64,000 nucleotides of DNA from Ricordea florida (Eukaryota; Cnidaria; Anthozoa; Corallimorpharia; Ricordeidae). A program made the translations under genes and the position numbers. The notes below the pieces were generated by a model, which saw nothing but the letters and a program-made list of their open reading frames with translations, did not search any database and had not been told where the DNA came from. The stretch is taken from contig OX453283.1 of assembly GCA_949710005.1 (NCBI GenBank), positions 18,963,004 to 19,027,003 of the forward strand, given 5' to 3'. Below, piece after piece: positions 20,776 to 32,149 of the stretch (positions are counted from its first letter, which is position 1; each line of letters opens with the position of its first letter).

Positions 20776-21452
20776 ACAAATATATTATAATAAAATAGTG
20801 TTTGCAAAATACTAACTAGTTGGAACATTTTTGAACTAGGAAATGTTATGGTCAGAATAATAATTTTTTTTAGTATTTTTTCAAACATATACAAGTAGAC
20901 TAAATTAAAATAGTTAAAACATTTTTATTACCATGCATAGCAGCCAGGGAGCTCAAGGGGATGAAAGAAGTGGACACGTAAATCAGCTGCCTCAAAAGGG
21001 TGTTTTAATAAGCAAAATGCCTAACTTTTTTTAGCCATGATGGTATTGTCAGAGTTACATAACCAGATTGGTCTGATTTTGCAGGTGTCAATTTAACAGT
21101 TTTAACAAGCATCCTTGCTTTTTTTTTCGACTGGGGTGCACAGGTGGCCACTGTTAAAATATCATAAACTTAACATATTACCTTTGTGATAAAGTTTACG
21201 CAAAGAGAGGGAGAATGGTTGGGAGAGAAGGAATGTTGGGAAATGCGGTTTCCCTTTTCCGAACCATAAACCAGCAAATATGCGATTACTTCGTCTGAAT
21301 CTGAAAGAAAAGAAATATTCAAGTACCAAGCAGGGGTACATGACCATGCTGACAATGGAAGACTGTACAAGGGAAAAATGGAAAAATCGCTTTCGAAACG
21401 ACAGTTGGATCGGCCATGTTCACGGTTGTTTCTCAGATTTGAAACTTGGCAT

Positions 21453-22830
21453 TTAGATACTGCTTTTGTTTGTCAGTAAATTTCGAGCCTGTGTTGATTT
21501 CAGTGCCCATCCCACCGTGAGCATACCCGTTGGTAGCGACGCCTTACTACCCTCTGTCAAAGATGGAACTTTGCTTGTGCCACAGTCGAGCTTAGACGCA
21601 TATTCTATCATGGTCTTGTCATAGGGTGTTTCATGCTCTAGTGCTCGCTTGTGCTTCCCAAAGTCTAAGTGTTTTACGAGCGATGAATGCCGCATAAATG
21701 TCCTGACGCATCCTTCTTCTGAACACGTAAACAATCGAGAGATGTTAAGAGCGGACATGGTATCGCTTGACTCATCTGCACTGTGAGAACTGTCTTCATC
21801 TTGTGTCTGTGTTACAGGGGATTGGCAACCTGTTCGTCTAGGTCTTACTGGGACAAACCCCGTAACTGCGTTGCTGGTGGAGGGCTTGACCACCATCGTC
21901 ATCAGTTTCAATTCGTCAGGGACATTGAACTTTGCCCACGGGATTGTTTTCCCAGTGCTAATGTCGTAGGCCCTCCACGTTCTTATCCAGTCACGGTTGT
22001 ATTGAAGGTTGCTGACATAGCTTACCTTCTCCCACTTGATTATCCTGTTGGATGGACCGTTTGGAGGACTGCACACGTTTACTCTCACGCCAGACACAAC
22101 CCCATAACACTCAATGGCTTCCTCCATCTGAGCTGCAGTCTCAATGTCATACCCAGAATTCAAATACGCCGCCATGTGCGATTTTATTGTGGCTGCGTTG
22201 CGATCGCATGCGCCCTTTCCTCCTTGTGGCTCAGAGAGATCAATCCTGAAAATCTGAAGGCAATGACGTTTGGCAATCTGAGGGACCATAATCAGGGTAT
22301 GTGAACAGTGGTAACATCGAGCATTGTCACTTCGAATATAGACGGTCTGCAGTTCTGGTATAACAGTCTTGAGTTGGCTGAAAACATCATCGAGTATAGC
22401 CAGCACTGCACTGCTGTCTTGAGCAATAGTACTCTCGAACACATGCGCGAACGTCATCGTCTCCATTTCGAGGCCTTTCCGTCTAATCGCCACTGTGAGG
22501 TGCCACGGTATCCCCCTCTTACCGAACCACTCAGACCCGGTACTTGTTGGGCAGAAATTTCATTGCCCAGTCAAGCACTATTAAAATAGAGGAGGCGCCA
22601 AGGTTACTCAAGATATCTAGCCTGCATTCTTCCTGGTTCATAGACTGCAACAAATGGGCCTTCCAGACCTCGACACTCTCTTTGGCTCGTCAGATAACAA
22701 ACTTCAGTTCCTCTTTTTCATTTTTCGAACATTGAGCTCTCTCTCAACACAGACGAAACAAACACGCAGCGGTCACAGTGGTCGGGGACAGTAGAGCTCT
22801 TGGAAACGTGAACCTGAGAATGAAATTAAA
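21453..22830 (-). pseudogene. Uncharacterised TE-type gene with DDE-like residues and a C2H2 finger, C-terminal part
   Basis: The coding run starts after a TTCATTCTCAG acceptor near 22801 with VHVSKSSTVPDHCDRC, continues LDWAMKFLPNKYR, shifts frame once near 22535, then reads EWFGKRGIPWHLTVAIRRK and 340 further residues. Notable are YIRSDNARCYHCSHT, DLSEPQGGKGACDRN and a C-terminal CSEEGCVRTFMRHSSLVKH zinc finger. Asp residues in LDWAM, RSDNA and ACDR are spaced as an RNase-H-type DDE/D core would be, which is my inference. The family is one I recall in coral, anemone and fish genomes without a named function. Neighbour 23057-23603 is its upstream exon. Confidence 0.6.
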
Positions 22831-23106
22831 ACCAATCCATTATTTATTTATTTATTCATTCATTCATCGATTCATTCATTTGTTTGTTTTTTTATTTACT
22901 TTCAATTTTTGTTAAATATTTTCTGCCTTTGATAGACTGGGATGCACAGAAATAGCTATAATGTATGTTACAATCTTATTTTAGTTGCTGAAATTCTTTT
23001 CCTGCACGAGCCTAATAGGTTCCTTATTTTTTCTTCTAAGCCCAGTCTTTCCACAGTCATAAACATCTTATAGTTATAAGAGAAATAGCAATAAAAATTA
23101 CCTTAA

Positions 23107-23603
23107 AATCGCCTTTAAGGTACCGCTTTGCTACTTTTAGCTGCTCTTTTTTTTCGCTTGCTAACTCTAGTTCGTCAAATGCCTTGGCTTCTTGCTCACC
23201 AACGTAGTCTAAGCCTTGCAAAGATTTCCTAACAGAAGCAGAGCAGACATGCAGGACTCTGTAAAGAGTGCTGCATCCCATCGGTTTGAACCCTTCCTCC
23301 TTGCACAGCTGCTCATATTGTGAAATGATTTCTGCTGGAATGATACCTCGTATGACGTCTGGTATAATCAGTTCCTCATTAGACGATAACCTCAGCCTTT
23401 TTTTCGCCAAATGGGAGGTCCTGGATAATGTGTGCGCTTGTAATAAAGTTCAGAAAATGGCTCACCTGTCCTGGCACTACATACATCCGTGTGTGCTGTG
23501 CAGTTGGCATCACTGCTCCACGGCCATGGAGAAGCTGGTAGTTTCTGACAATGCTGAATCTAAAGCGCGTCAGATCCGTGATCCATTTCTTCAGCATCTT
23601 CAA
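23107..23603 (-). pseudogene. Upstream exon of the C2H2/DDE-like TE gene, frameshifted
   Basis: Two overlapping frames, FLNFITSAHIIQDLPFGEK and RLRLSSNEELIIPDVIRG, meet at a run of seven A residues near 23405; one base fewer would make one frame. The exon continues ISQYEQLCKEEGFKPMG, CSTLYRVLHVCSASVRKSL and ends GDFK at a GTAATT donor. It precedes the exon that begins VHVSKSS on the same strand. The homopolymer shift could be a sequencing error, but the second shift near 22535 supports decay. Confidence 0.55.
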
Positions 23604-23892
23604 AACTAACTTTGTCAGCCAAAATAGACAAGATTTATCATCGTGTGCTCCAGTGGTTTACGTTATTGTAGCATTTGGTGAGGGCTTCAATGAGTGTCGT
23701 ATCAGCGTGATCTTCATTGTCCACTAGAATCTGACACGTCCTTGATGACAGCAAGGCCTCCCACAGGCTACTTGTTTCTCTTGGCGAGCTTTCCTGGTGT
23801 TATGGCGTTTTGTCCTTTCCTTAGTAAGATGCCATGCCATGTTTAATTTAGACCTGATGGGACTGCTATCTCTACTCGATAAGAATTCATTC

Positions 23893-24128
23893 AGTTTGAA
23901 TGAATTTTGGTCAATGAATTAAATCAATAGGGACGCATAAAATTGAACAAATTTAAAAAAATTAATTGAATGAATTTTGGAGGATTGAATTGAATGAATA
24001 TGAACTGATTGAATTGAATGAATTTTGGTCAATGAATTGAATCAATAGGGACGCATAAAATTGAATGAATTTAAAAAAATTAAATTGAATGAATTTTGGA
24101 GGATTGAATTGAATGAATATCAAAATTC
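23893..24128. repeat. Two tandem copies of a 118-bp AT-rich unit
   Basis: The unit built on TTGAATGAATTTTGGTCAATGA and AATAGGGACGCATAAAATTGA is present twice with a 118-bp period (the GGTCAATGAATT block falls at about 23909 and 24027). Each unit itself is composed of GAATGAAT-type subrepeats. Confidence 0.85.
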
Positions 24129-24144
24129 TAAATGAGTATAAGGA

Positions 24145-24591
24145 TTAAATTAAATGAATATAGTGATATTGAATTTTGCTACATTTGGCTCGCCATAGGC
24201 GCGTGTAGTTCTCTAAGGCAATGTTGTTCTCTTTTTCCACATTGAGAAGAAGCGTTGTTTTCTCCAATTCAGACTTCAGCTCGTCAATTTCCCTTTGTTG
24301 AGAATCTTTGACGTCTTTATGGGCTTTAAGCTCAGCTGTATGATCATCGATATGCTTCCAGGCTTGCTCCAGAGACTTTTCAATGTCACTGATGGTTACC
24401 TTCAGACCATTCAAGTTCTCTTTTATTTCATGGCGAAAGCAGTCCATGTCTGTCTGGAGTTGCTCTATTTTGTTCTCCAATCTGTCACCCAAAGATTGGA
24501 TTGAATCGGCGATTTGTTTCAGGACATCATCAAGGGGAACGCTATGTTCTTTTCCAACCTCGTGTTCTTTGCTTATTGGCATTGCCGCCAT
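24145..24591 (-). pseudogene. LINE ORF1-type coiled-coil fragment
   Basis: The ORF starts MAAMPISKEHEVGKEHSV and is almost all coiled coil (IADSIQSLGDRLENKIEQL, then LKSELEKTTLLLNVEKEN). It ends ALENYTRLWRAKC. The L-E-N-Y-T-R motif after a long coiled coil is the junction to the RNA-binding domain in ORF1 proteins of CR1/L2-like LINEs, and the rest is missing. No matching reverse transcriptase lies next to it. Confidence 0.5.
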
Positions 24592-24629
24592 CTTGGGTTT
24601 CTTCAGGTCGCTCGAAGGTGGGCTATAAG

Positions 24630-25244
24630 AAAAAGACCTTTCTGCTCTTTTTTGCTTTTGTTCTTCATAAAAGACAAACGCATTAACTGATTTTTTAAGA
24701 TTTAGTTTGTTTTAGACAACATGATTGTTTGAGAGCCGTATAATCCGGCTATGTGCTAGGAGCTCTTACAAACGTGACTGTCCACCATTATCCCGTCACG
24801 CCCCCTGAAGATGTCTCAAAGTGATCACCTTATTAATTTCCGTATACAGAAAACAGTAACTTGTGGCCATAGTTACAACCTGTGGTCCGGCGGCAACAAT
24901 AAATCTGTGGTTTATGCTGATAAGAGTTCCTGCCGGACCCAGTGTTCTAGCTCTTTTATTTCATTCAATAGTAAATGTGTGGATATGTAAATAGTAGGTA
25001 AGGATATATTTTTATTGTTATAATAGCACTAGTTTTGTTTATCTACTTATTGCAATTTATAGCTCTTTACTTCAGTTCATTCTGTAATGTTGCAAGTAAA
25101 CGTTATATTATTATTATTATATTATAACCACAAGTTGAACATGCTGAAGAACAAAAGAACTTGTGAATTGGCCATCCATTTTAATAACTCTGAACATGAA
25201 ATTTCTCAAATCAATTTCATTATAATTGAACAAATTAGGACTTT
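24630..25244. other. Gene-free AT-rich stretch
   Basis: No coding or element ends recognised. Confidence 0.5.
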
Positions 25245-25769
25245 TTGAAAATTCCTTACATCTTGAACAATTCTATTTCGACACCAGTCTTACTCTCTAG
25301 TGAGTCACATGAGATATGTGTGAGTAGCCACAGTGATCAGTTGGCGAAATATTTACACCCGGCGAACTGCAAGACTCTAGCAACACCGCAGGTTAATCCA
25401 GGAATCTGGGATAAATTGAGCCAGTCAGTAAAACAACAAGACCTCAGGTCCAGCTCAACCCAAAAAATGGTTGGTACTGCTGGTGCTGTAATGTGCAAAT
25501 CCATTGAGCTACTGCTAGAAATGAAGAATTCGAAGCAGCCGAAGTCATACTCTGACATTCGGAAACTTATAAAATTGAACACAGATGCGATCACTCTCCT
25601 AGGGCATGCACATGTCGACCTGTCCCACCGCCGCAAGGAATCAATCAAACAGCATCTAAGTAAAGATTATGCAGGCCTGTGTGCTTCGCATGTTCCAGTA
25701 ACAGGTCTGCTGTTCGGAAAGAACCTGCAAACCCAGCTGAATAATATATATGAGCATCCAACAGGATAA
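25245..25769 (+). CDS. Gag-like ORF of a retrotransposon (DIRS-type or similar), partial
   Basis: About 174 codons open, with SDQLAKYLHPANCKTLATPQVN, then IWDKLSQSVKQQD and ITLLGHAHVDLSHRRKESIK, LFGKNLQTQLNNI. This order (P-x-N-C, IW..L, LLG.A..DL...RR, LFG) matches a structural-protein-like domain I recall from tyrosine-recombinase retroelements in cnidarians. The annotated start is arbitrary; upstream is AT-rich. No reverse transcriptase or recombinase follows, so it is a fragment or an isolated exon. Confidence 0.4.
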   Translation: MKIPYILNNSISTPVLLSSESHEICVSSHSDQLAKYLHPANCKTLATPQVNPGIWDKLSQSVKQQDLRSSSTQKMVGTAGAVMCKSIELLLEMKNSKQPKSYSDIRKLIKLNTDAITLLGHAHVDLSHRRKESIKQHLSKDYAGLCASHVPVTGLLFGKNLQTQLNNIYEHPTG

Positions 25770-25994
25770 GCACAGCAGCACTTGAGAGTCTCCCCAAAAA
25801 CGTTAAGGGATACCCTCATGAAATAATAAAAAATATGATCGGCGAAGCAAGCCTTTTTTATCAAAACGTCGTCAGAGGACTGTTCGACGAACTGCATGTA
25901 TGAAGCATGCACGGCCCATGCCTGTGTGTGAAGCACTCGGCGTAAATGGTTGTTATTCATCTTATGGATTCCGTATCTGAATTGACTACTTTAG

Positions 25995-26246
25995 GTGTTC
26001 CTGTAACCATTGCAATGACGCTGCATTGGAGTCCGCACGGGAGTTTAGATGCTGCAAGGAAGTCGATTGCGCCATTGGAAAGCTTGTGTTTGATGGCACT
26101 ATTGAACAGTTCACGTGTATTACCCAGCACCCGGACTTCATTGCACTTACGAACAGAGCAGTTCTTACACAAGTGGCACCTCTTCTTAAAGGGAAAGACG
26201 GAAGAACGTACCGACGTAGGGGCAACACTTCAGAAAACGAGTAAGG
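25995..26246 (+). CDS. P2X7 intracellular-type zinc domain exon
   Basis: After a CTACTTTAG acceptor the exon reads CSCNHCNDAALESAREFRCC, then KEVDCAIGKL and FTCITQHPDFIALTNRAVL and stops TAA. The C-x-C-x-x-C, R-E-x-x-C-C and C-I-T-x-H-P pattern is the zinc-binding domain first known from the P2X7 receptor tail and found in many cnidarian TE-associated proteins. It is probably the last exon of such a gene; upstream exons are not visible. The TTAA element starts 8 bp after the stop. Confidence 0.6.
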
Positions 26247-26253
26247 ATATTAA

Positions 26254-27045
26254 GAGCGGCCGTCTGTAAATATAGAGAATTCGCCGTCAAAACTGAAATT
26301 TCCAATTCCTTCATATTTGGTCAGAAAAACCCCTTTGGTAAAACATTTATGAAAATTAGAATCAAAGTTTCCAAAGAGTTTCCTTTTTGGAGAAACTGGG
26401 CAAAAAGTGAAATGCCGTGTCAACGTCACAGCCGACATCAAAAATTCGTGCGAATTAGCACTTTTTCAAATCACTTGGAAATGAAGACGGGTCAACTCAA
26501 TGCGATAATCTTTTGCAGGTGAGTGAGGTATCACCAGATCAACCCGAAAATGTAAATCTACTTGAAAATACTAATTTTTCACTCATCGGGTTTAAGGTGC
26601 CGAGATTCCTAGTCTTAGCGCATAGGAAAACGCTGAAAATTAAGGAAAATTTAAAAGTAAAAATCGCATACTGGTACATCGAAATTCATAACAAAATTTA
26701 CATCAGAGGAAAGCTCTATTGCTGTTCTTTAACATATAAAAAATCTGGCTTGGGCAATTCGAAGGCCACCGCTTGAGAGAGATAAACGCATTGTGAATTT
26801 TCATGTGTTACGTAAAAGGAATTGTAACTGTCACGCAAGCATAAGAAAACACATTTTATAAAATCTTAGCTGTGAATGTTGAAAATCTTTTCTCAGATAC
26901 AATATGTAAGGCTAAAATGAATCTTCAATGCATTTTTATCTATTTTAGCTGTAAACTTCGGATAACGTGACAGAAAATTAGTAACCTGAACAATTGAAAA
27001 GGTCAAGTCCATGTCAAATGTAAACAACACGAAAGTAAAAACAAG
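26254..27045 (+). repeat. Left long inverted arm of the TTAA element
   Basis: Pairs with 29822-30615. Both arms contain the same short ORF starting QVSEVSPDQPENV, which is a by-product of the symmetry and shows few indels between arms. Confidence 0.85.
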
Positions 27046-29821
27046 GGCAATTGAATTTTTTTCTCATTTGCAGATTACATCTAGAAACATTTTATCGAAA
27101 AGATGCTATTTTAGTGTTTTGTTTTTCTGCAATTCCTCGTTAAAATGTTGTCTTAGGGAAGTGATGGAAATATTACACTTCAAATAAGTTTTAAAATACG
27201 GACACTGATCAAACAGTCATCCATACAATTAGTCACAAAAAAAAGTTAAGTACACCGATGGACCCTAATTTGGCTCCGATGATAACTCATAGAAGCGTAT
27301 TTTAACAGCACAGTTGCATGAAAAATTCGCGGCCAAAAAAAAATAATAAAAAAGATATTTTGTGCACGTACAATTGTCCACATGCAATGATATTGAAAAG
27401 CCTCACGGCTGCTCCTTCCGACACACTCTTTTTAGGCTCTATTTGAGGCCTTTTGCATTCGGATTCCTTTTAGTCAACAACTCTTTTTTCTTTTTGGAAG
27501 CAGAGAGTAACGTCCGTAGGAAGAATGGGGTGGGGGGGGGAGGGGGTGGGGATTGGTACGAAAGGTAAGTATCGTAAGAAGAGGAAACAAAACTTTTAGC
27601 TGAAATAACAAATTCTTTAACAGTCATTTCCTACCGCTCAAAGTTACTGGCGCGACTCTAAATTCATACAGGTACATTCCTGAACCAATTCTTGCAAGAT
27701 GTTAACATACGCTGCTTTTCTCCATACTGGTGGAACAGGAACAAGTAGCCCAAGCTCTGTCAGAATTGCAGGTCTCCCTATTTCAACTTTGATAGAGAGT
27801 TTGCTTTGACCAACTCACACAAATTGTTTTGAGCACAGACTATGGGATGAACCAATTTTCATTCTACCCAACTCTTGTTTCCTAGCGGCTTAACGCTACA
27901 GGATATTAGAAAGTCGTTCAATTTTGACTTTTTCTGGTCTGCGTCATCCGTTTTACTAACAGAAGAGGCTGTGCAAGTGGTTTCTGAACTAGCCATGTTT
28001 ACAAGTGATATCGTGACTATCAAACGTTAGATATTGCGGAAACTTTTCAGCAGTATCATCTGAGGTGCTACTGCTATCGCTTTCCCTGTGGAAAAAGGAG
28101 GGAAACAAAACAATCAGACCAGAATACACCGAGTTTTGTATCCAGTATCATTAATAACTGTCATGTACTTACTTTCGGACATTTAGAGAAAGAGGGGATC
28201 GGATACCGCTTCCCACTCAAGATTAATGTCAAAAAGGTTTTCTTTTTAGCCAAGAAAGGTGGGTGCATCTTTTTCTCTTATCACTGTCACTTGCATCAGT
28301 CATGAATATCAAAGTAAACATGACTAATATCACATATCTTTTCCAAGGAAATGGTCTTTCGATCTTCTCTTTGGTTTGATAGCTCCGGCCCTCACGTCGT
28401 GGTTAAGACAATATCTGTGAAATCCATCGGGTCTGCTTTTCCATCTCCAGGCGCGGGCCACCGTTTCACGGGAATCGGTCAGATTTTCCATAATGAATAA
28501 TATATTTTTAATAAAAAGAACAACTTTCCAAGTTAAAATCTGAGGAGAATGGAACTGGCCAATATCCTGTCTGAATGACACAGAGACCAAGGAAACGGGA
28601 CTTAAGGGAGTTAAATCCAAAAAATTTCACCGGGTGAGCATGCCCCGGACCCTCCTAGAAACTTGCACCTTTGGCGCTCATTTAGGAAATCGGTCACCAT
28701 TTATTCTAGATCCGCGCCTGTTCTCGTTCAAAATTTGCGAAATGTGCTACCTTCATCGTCTGCAGATTGCTAGAAAAAAGGCTTCCAGTTAGTTTCCATT
28801 CAAAAATAAACAATAATTTATCACAATCATTCAGGTATGAGTACCTAATAAACGTGAACAGGCATTTCGTATCGTGAACGGAGCAAAATCAAATTCACTG
28901 GTGGTTTTTTAAAGCATTCAAGTTAATTGAACTAGCGCATAGGGATTTACTCATATCATAAGACAGCTTCCTTTTCGCTGTAGGTTTTGAAATTGCATCT
29001 TTTAGTGGCACCTGTCTTGCGCGAATAGATAGAAGGAAGCGAAGGAGCATCCAACTTAGAGAGAATTATCTGTCGGTACACTGGATTGCTATCAGTATAC
29101 AGAGGCAACCCTGTTCAGAGCCTTTAATTTCTAATATATGTCCTTGGTTTAATCATTGGCTTGCTGCTACCTAACATTACCTTCTTTGCGGGCTAGTATT
29201 TTCTGCACTTCAACACTCTAATTGCCTACACGAAACTCAAAATACGAATTTTTTCGTTTTGTAATACACGGTCTCGGGACGTGTGAAAGTAGCGCTTTTC
29301 TCTCTCCCGCCCTCGTAAGCGACCTTGAAAATGGGCGCTAGAAAGTCCGTAGAAGGAGAAGCGAAAGAAATCTCTCGGGGCCCCTCTCTTCTTCTCGCTT
29401 TCCGTCCCCAGGCCAAAACTAGCACCTGTCTCACAGCCAGAAGACACACCCCCCCCACCCCTGAAAAAAACGCTGTATTTTGTACTTGCGACTTCCAATG
29501 GAAACAAGAGTGCCAGATGTCTGAGATATCAGTGCTGACTGAGGAAAGTCGATACTTTTATCGCCCTTTACTGTCTTAGACTTGTGTAAAGCCATTCCAG
29601 GCGGAACAGCACAGTGCCTTTTATGGTACTGCCAACGAAGAACATAACATCGCAACGGCGTTGATCCGACATCAAACGGATCGTGGCTCATCAATGATTC
29701 CTTGCCCAGATTGGATAAATCGGTTCCTTTGATCCGTGTTATCTCGGATCACAAATCCAAATCCGAATTATGTTAAAGCAACGCACCTTCAGGAAAATTT
29801 CGATTGAGTTGTATTCAGTGT
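27046..29821. other. Unpaired interior of the TTAA element
   Basis: About 2.8 kb without a supported gene. It has a G-rich run (about 27530-27550) and a C-rich run (about 29447-29462). ORFs of up to 96 codons are present but show no motif. Confidence 0.6.
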
Positions 29822-30615
29822 TACTTTCGTGTTGTTTACGTTTGACATGGATTTTGACCTTTCAATTGTTCCGGTTACGAATTTAGTACTTGCTTTACCT
29901 GGAATTTTCAGCTACAATGGATAAAGATATATAAGAGATTCATTAAGCCTTAAATTTTGCCTTTGAGAAAGGGTTTTCTACATCCACAACTAAGATTTTA
30001 TAAAACGTATCTAAAATTGTGCTTTCTTGTGCTTGCGTGACAGTTGGAATTCCTTTTATGTAAACACATGAAAATTCACAATGCGTTTGCCTCTCTCAAG
30101 CGGTGGCCTTTGAATTGCCCAAGCCAGATTTTTTATATGTTAAATTACAGCAATAGAGCTTTCCTCTGATGTAAATTTTATGAATTTCGATGTACCAGTA
30201 TGCGATTTTTACTTTTAAATTTTCCTTAATTTTCAGCGTTTTCCTATGCGCTAAGACTAGGAATCTCGGCGCTTTAAACCCGATGTGTGAAAAATTAGTA
30301 TTTTCAAATAGTTTTACATTTTCGGGTTGATCTGGTGATACCTCACTCACCTGCAAAAGATTATCGCGTTGAGTTGACCCGTTTTCATTTCCAAGTGATT
30401 TGAAAAAGTGCTAATTCGCACAAATTTTTGATGTCGGCTGTGACGTTGACACGGCATTTCACTTTTTGCCCCGTTTCTCCAAAAAGGAAACTCTTTAGAA
30501 ACTTTGATTCTAATTTTCATAAATGTTTTACCAAAGGGGTTTTTCTGACCAAATATGAAGGAATTGGAAATTTCAGTTTTGACGGCGAATTCTCGATATT
30601 TACAGACGGCTGCTC
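29822..30615 (-). repeat. Right long inverted arm of the TTAA element
   Basis: Reverse complement of the left arm, ending at the TTAA duplication. Confidence 0.85.
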
Positions 30616-30619
30616 TTAA

Positions 30620-32149
30620 TGTTGTGTTTTTGACGTGGATCGAGTTGTAGGATTTGGCTCTTTCATTTTACCTACTAGCATGCGTCAATTATTCTTAGAT
30701 ATGAGCCGAGGTCAGTAAGATCAAAGTGACTCTGCTCGCAGGCTTTCTAAATTTATACTCACTTCAAGGAATGTTTTATTTTCGTGTAATCACGACTGTT
30801 AAATACATATAGAATAACTCTTTTTTTCTCTTCTGTGCATTTCAGGTTTCTCAGAGCTACCACTTACCGATGGCTTATTCGCTGGATCTTTGGTTATCTA
30901 GGCTGGGACAACTGTAGACCATTACCAGCTTGCATTTATCACAACCAGATTTACTAGTCACCATACTACAGGGTATACTTCAGCTGAGGACAGGAGCTAA
31001 GCAAACCTAACCTGGCAAAGCTATTTTGCTCTGCACTTAGGACAATATGTTAGCAAAACAGTACTTACAAAGATAAATTAATTGAAGAAGTTGGATTATA
31101 TTATTATTTATTGAATAACATTACATGTTCCAGTTAAATGCATCAGTATTGTTTATAATATGAATGCTGAAAACAATCTCTTTATAAATGGTATATTCAG
31201 GGCTGGCACTAAGATCTCATGTTGCCGGTTATATGCAATTAGTACAGTGTAAGCAGGGAATTGAACAGCTAAGAAGTAAATTTCTTTTGGTTCTATTTTC
31301 CTTCTCTTTCCTGTGAAACTAGTCAAGGGTCATGCTTATTGCAGCTGACGGGAAACATCCTCAGTCCCCGGCCCCAGCGCTTAGTGACAGCCCTCTTATA
31401 AATAATTATTATTATGCCTGACTTCATCATGTCTGAAAGTTTTTAGATAAAAAAGGGCTCTATTTCAGCAGGCTTTGAAAGTGCAATATAAAAAATATTT
31501 TTATGTACCCAACTCATACAAACGATTTAATTTTCAAGGAATACCCACTTGTTACAGTTCATCTAAATATTATCAAACTCAGCGTAGAGCAATGAGCTGC
31601 ATAATAAAAGACTTGATGCTAATATCAGATCATTGGCTCACAATCAACCTGATTGCTTATATTGCCAAATGTCACAACACAACTGCCATATTTTGGCAAG
31701 CTTAAATTTCTTAAATTTCTGCAGATTGTAAACTGTGTTCATTTGTGGGGGGGGGGGGGGATCCTTCAATTTCAAAGTGGCAGGGATGCTATGCTCATTG
31801 TCCCTTAAAGGGGTTGAAATCAGTGTTTCGGCCCACCTACAGAGTTCTGGTTCCTTCTAAGGTATTTCAGTAACAATGCTTTCAAATTTATCAATTCCAT
31901 TTTGTCTTCTACAAGTAGAAGGTGTTTGATGTCAGTATGTTAAATACTAACAAAAACAAGTACTATTAAAAGTGGTCCCTCTTAGGGGTCAAAATTTCAT
32001 TGCTGCCTGCCCATTCAGTCAGAACTCTGGTCCCTGTTAGAGGTCATTTGTTAAATATTTGAGAGGCATCCCTACCCTTTTTGGTAAGGGAGTTTTCCAC
32101 CTCCCCCCCCCCTCCTTCCCCCCTTTCGCCCCCCCCCAGGAAAACTGAA
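30620..32149. other. Gene-free stretch with homopolymers
   Basis: Contains a G run (about 31746-31760) and C-rich runs (32100-32140). No coding recognised. Confidence 0.5.

Larger units (their letters stand above)
26254..30615. mobile_element. TTAA-flanked element with terminal inverted repeats of about 0.8 kb
   Basis: TTAA lies on both sides (26250-26253, 30616-30619). The ends start GAGCGGCCGTCTGTAAATAT and the inverted copy differs by few bases. The inverted similarity extends from 26254 to about 27045 on the left and from about 29822 to 30615 on the right, at roughly 90% identity by eye. The middle has no convincing gene. TTAA targets fit piggyBac or Kolobok families; arms this long are unusual for both and suggest a non-autonomous foldback-like derivative. 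Confidence 0.9.

Noticed and set aside
21783..22589. Plus-strand ORFs of up to 173 codons
   Set aside because: They lie exactly opposite the C2H2/DDE-like gene, which has recognisable motifs.
26513..26776. ORF starting MQVSEVSPDQPENV present in both long arms
   Set aside because: Its double occurrence is due to the inverted arms; no sign of selection and no family.
27362..29694. ORFs of up to 96 codons in the centre of the TTAA element
   Set aside because: No motifs, several overlap homopolymers, and no frame dominates; treated as non-coding.
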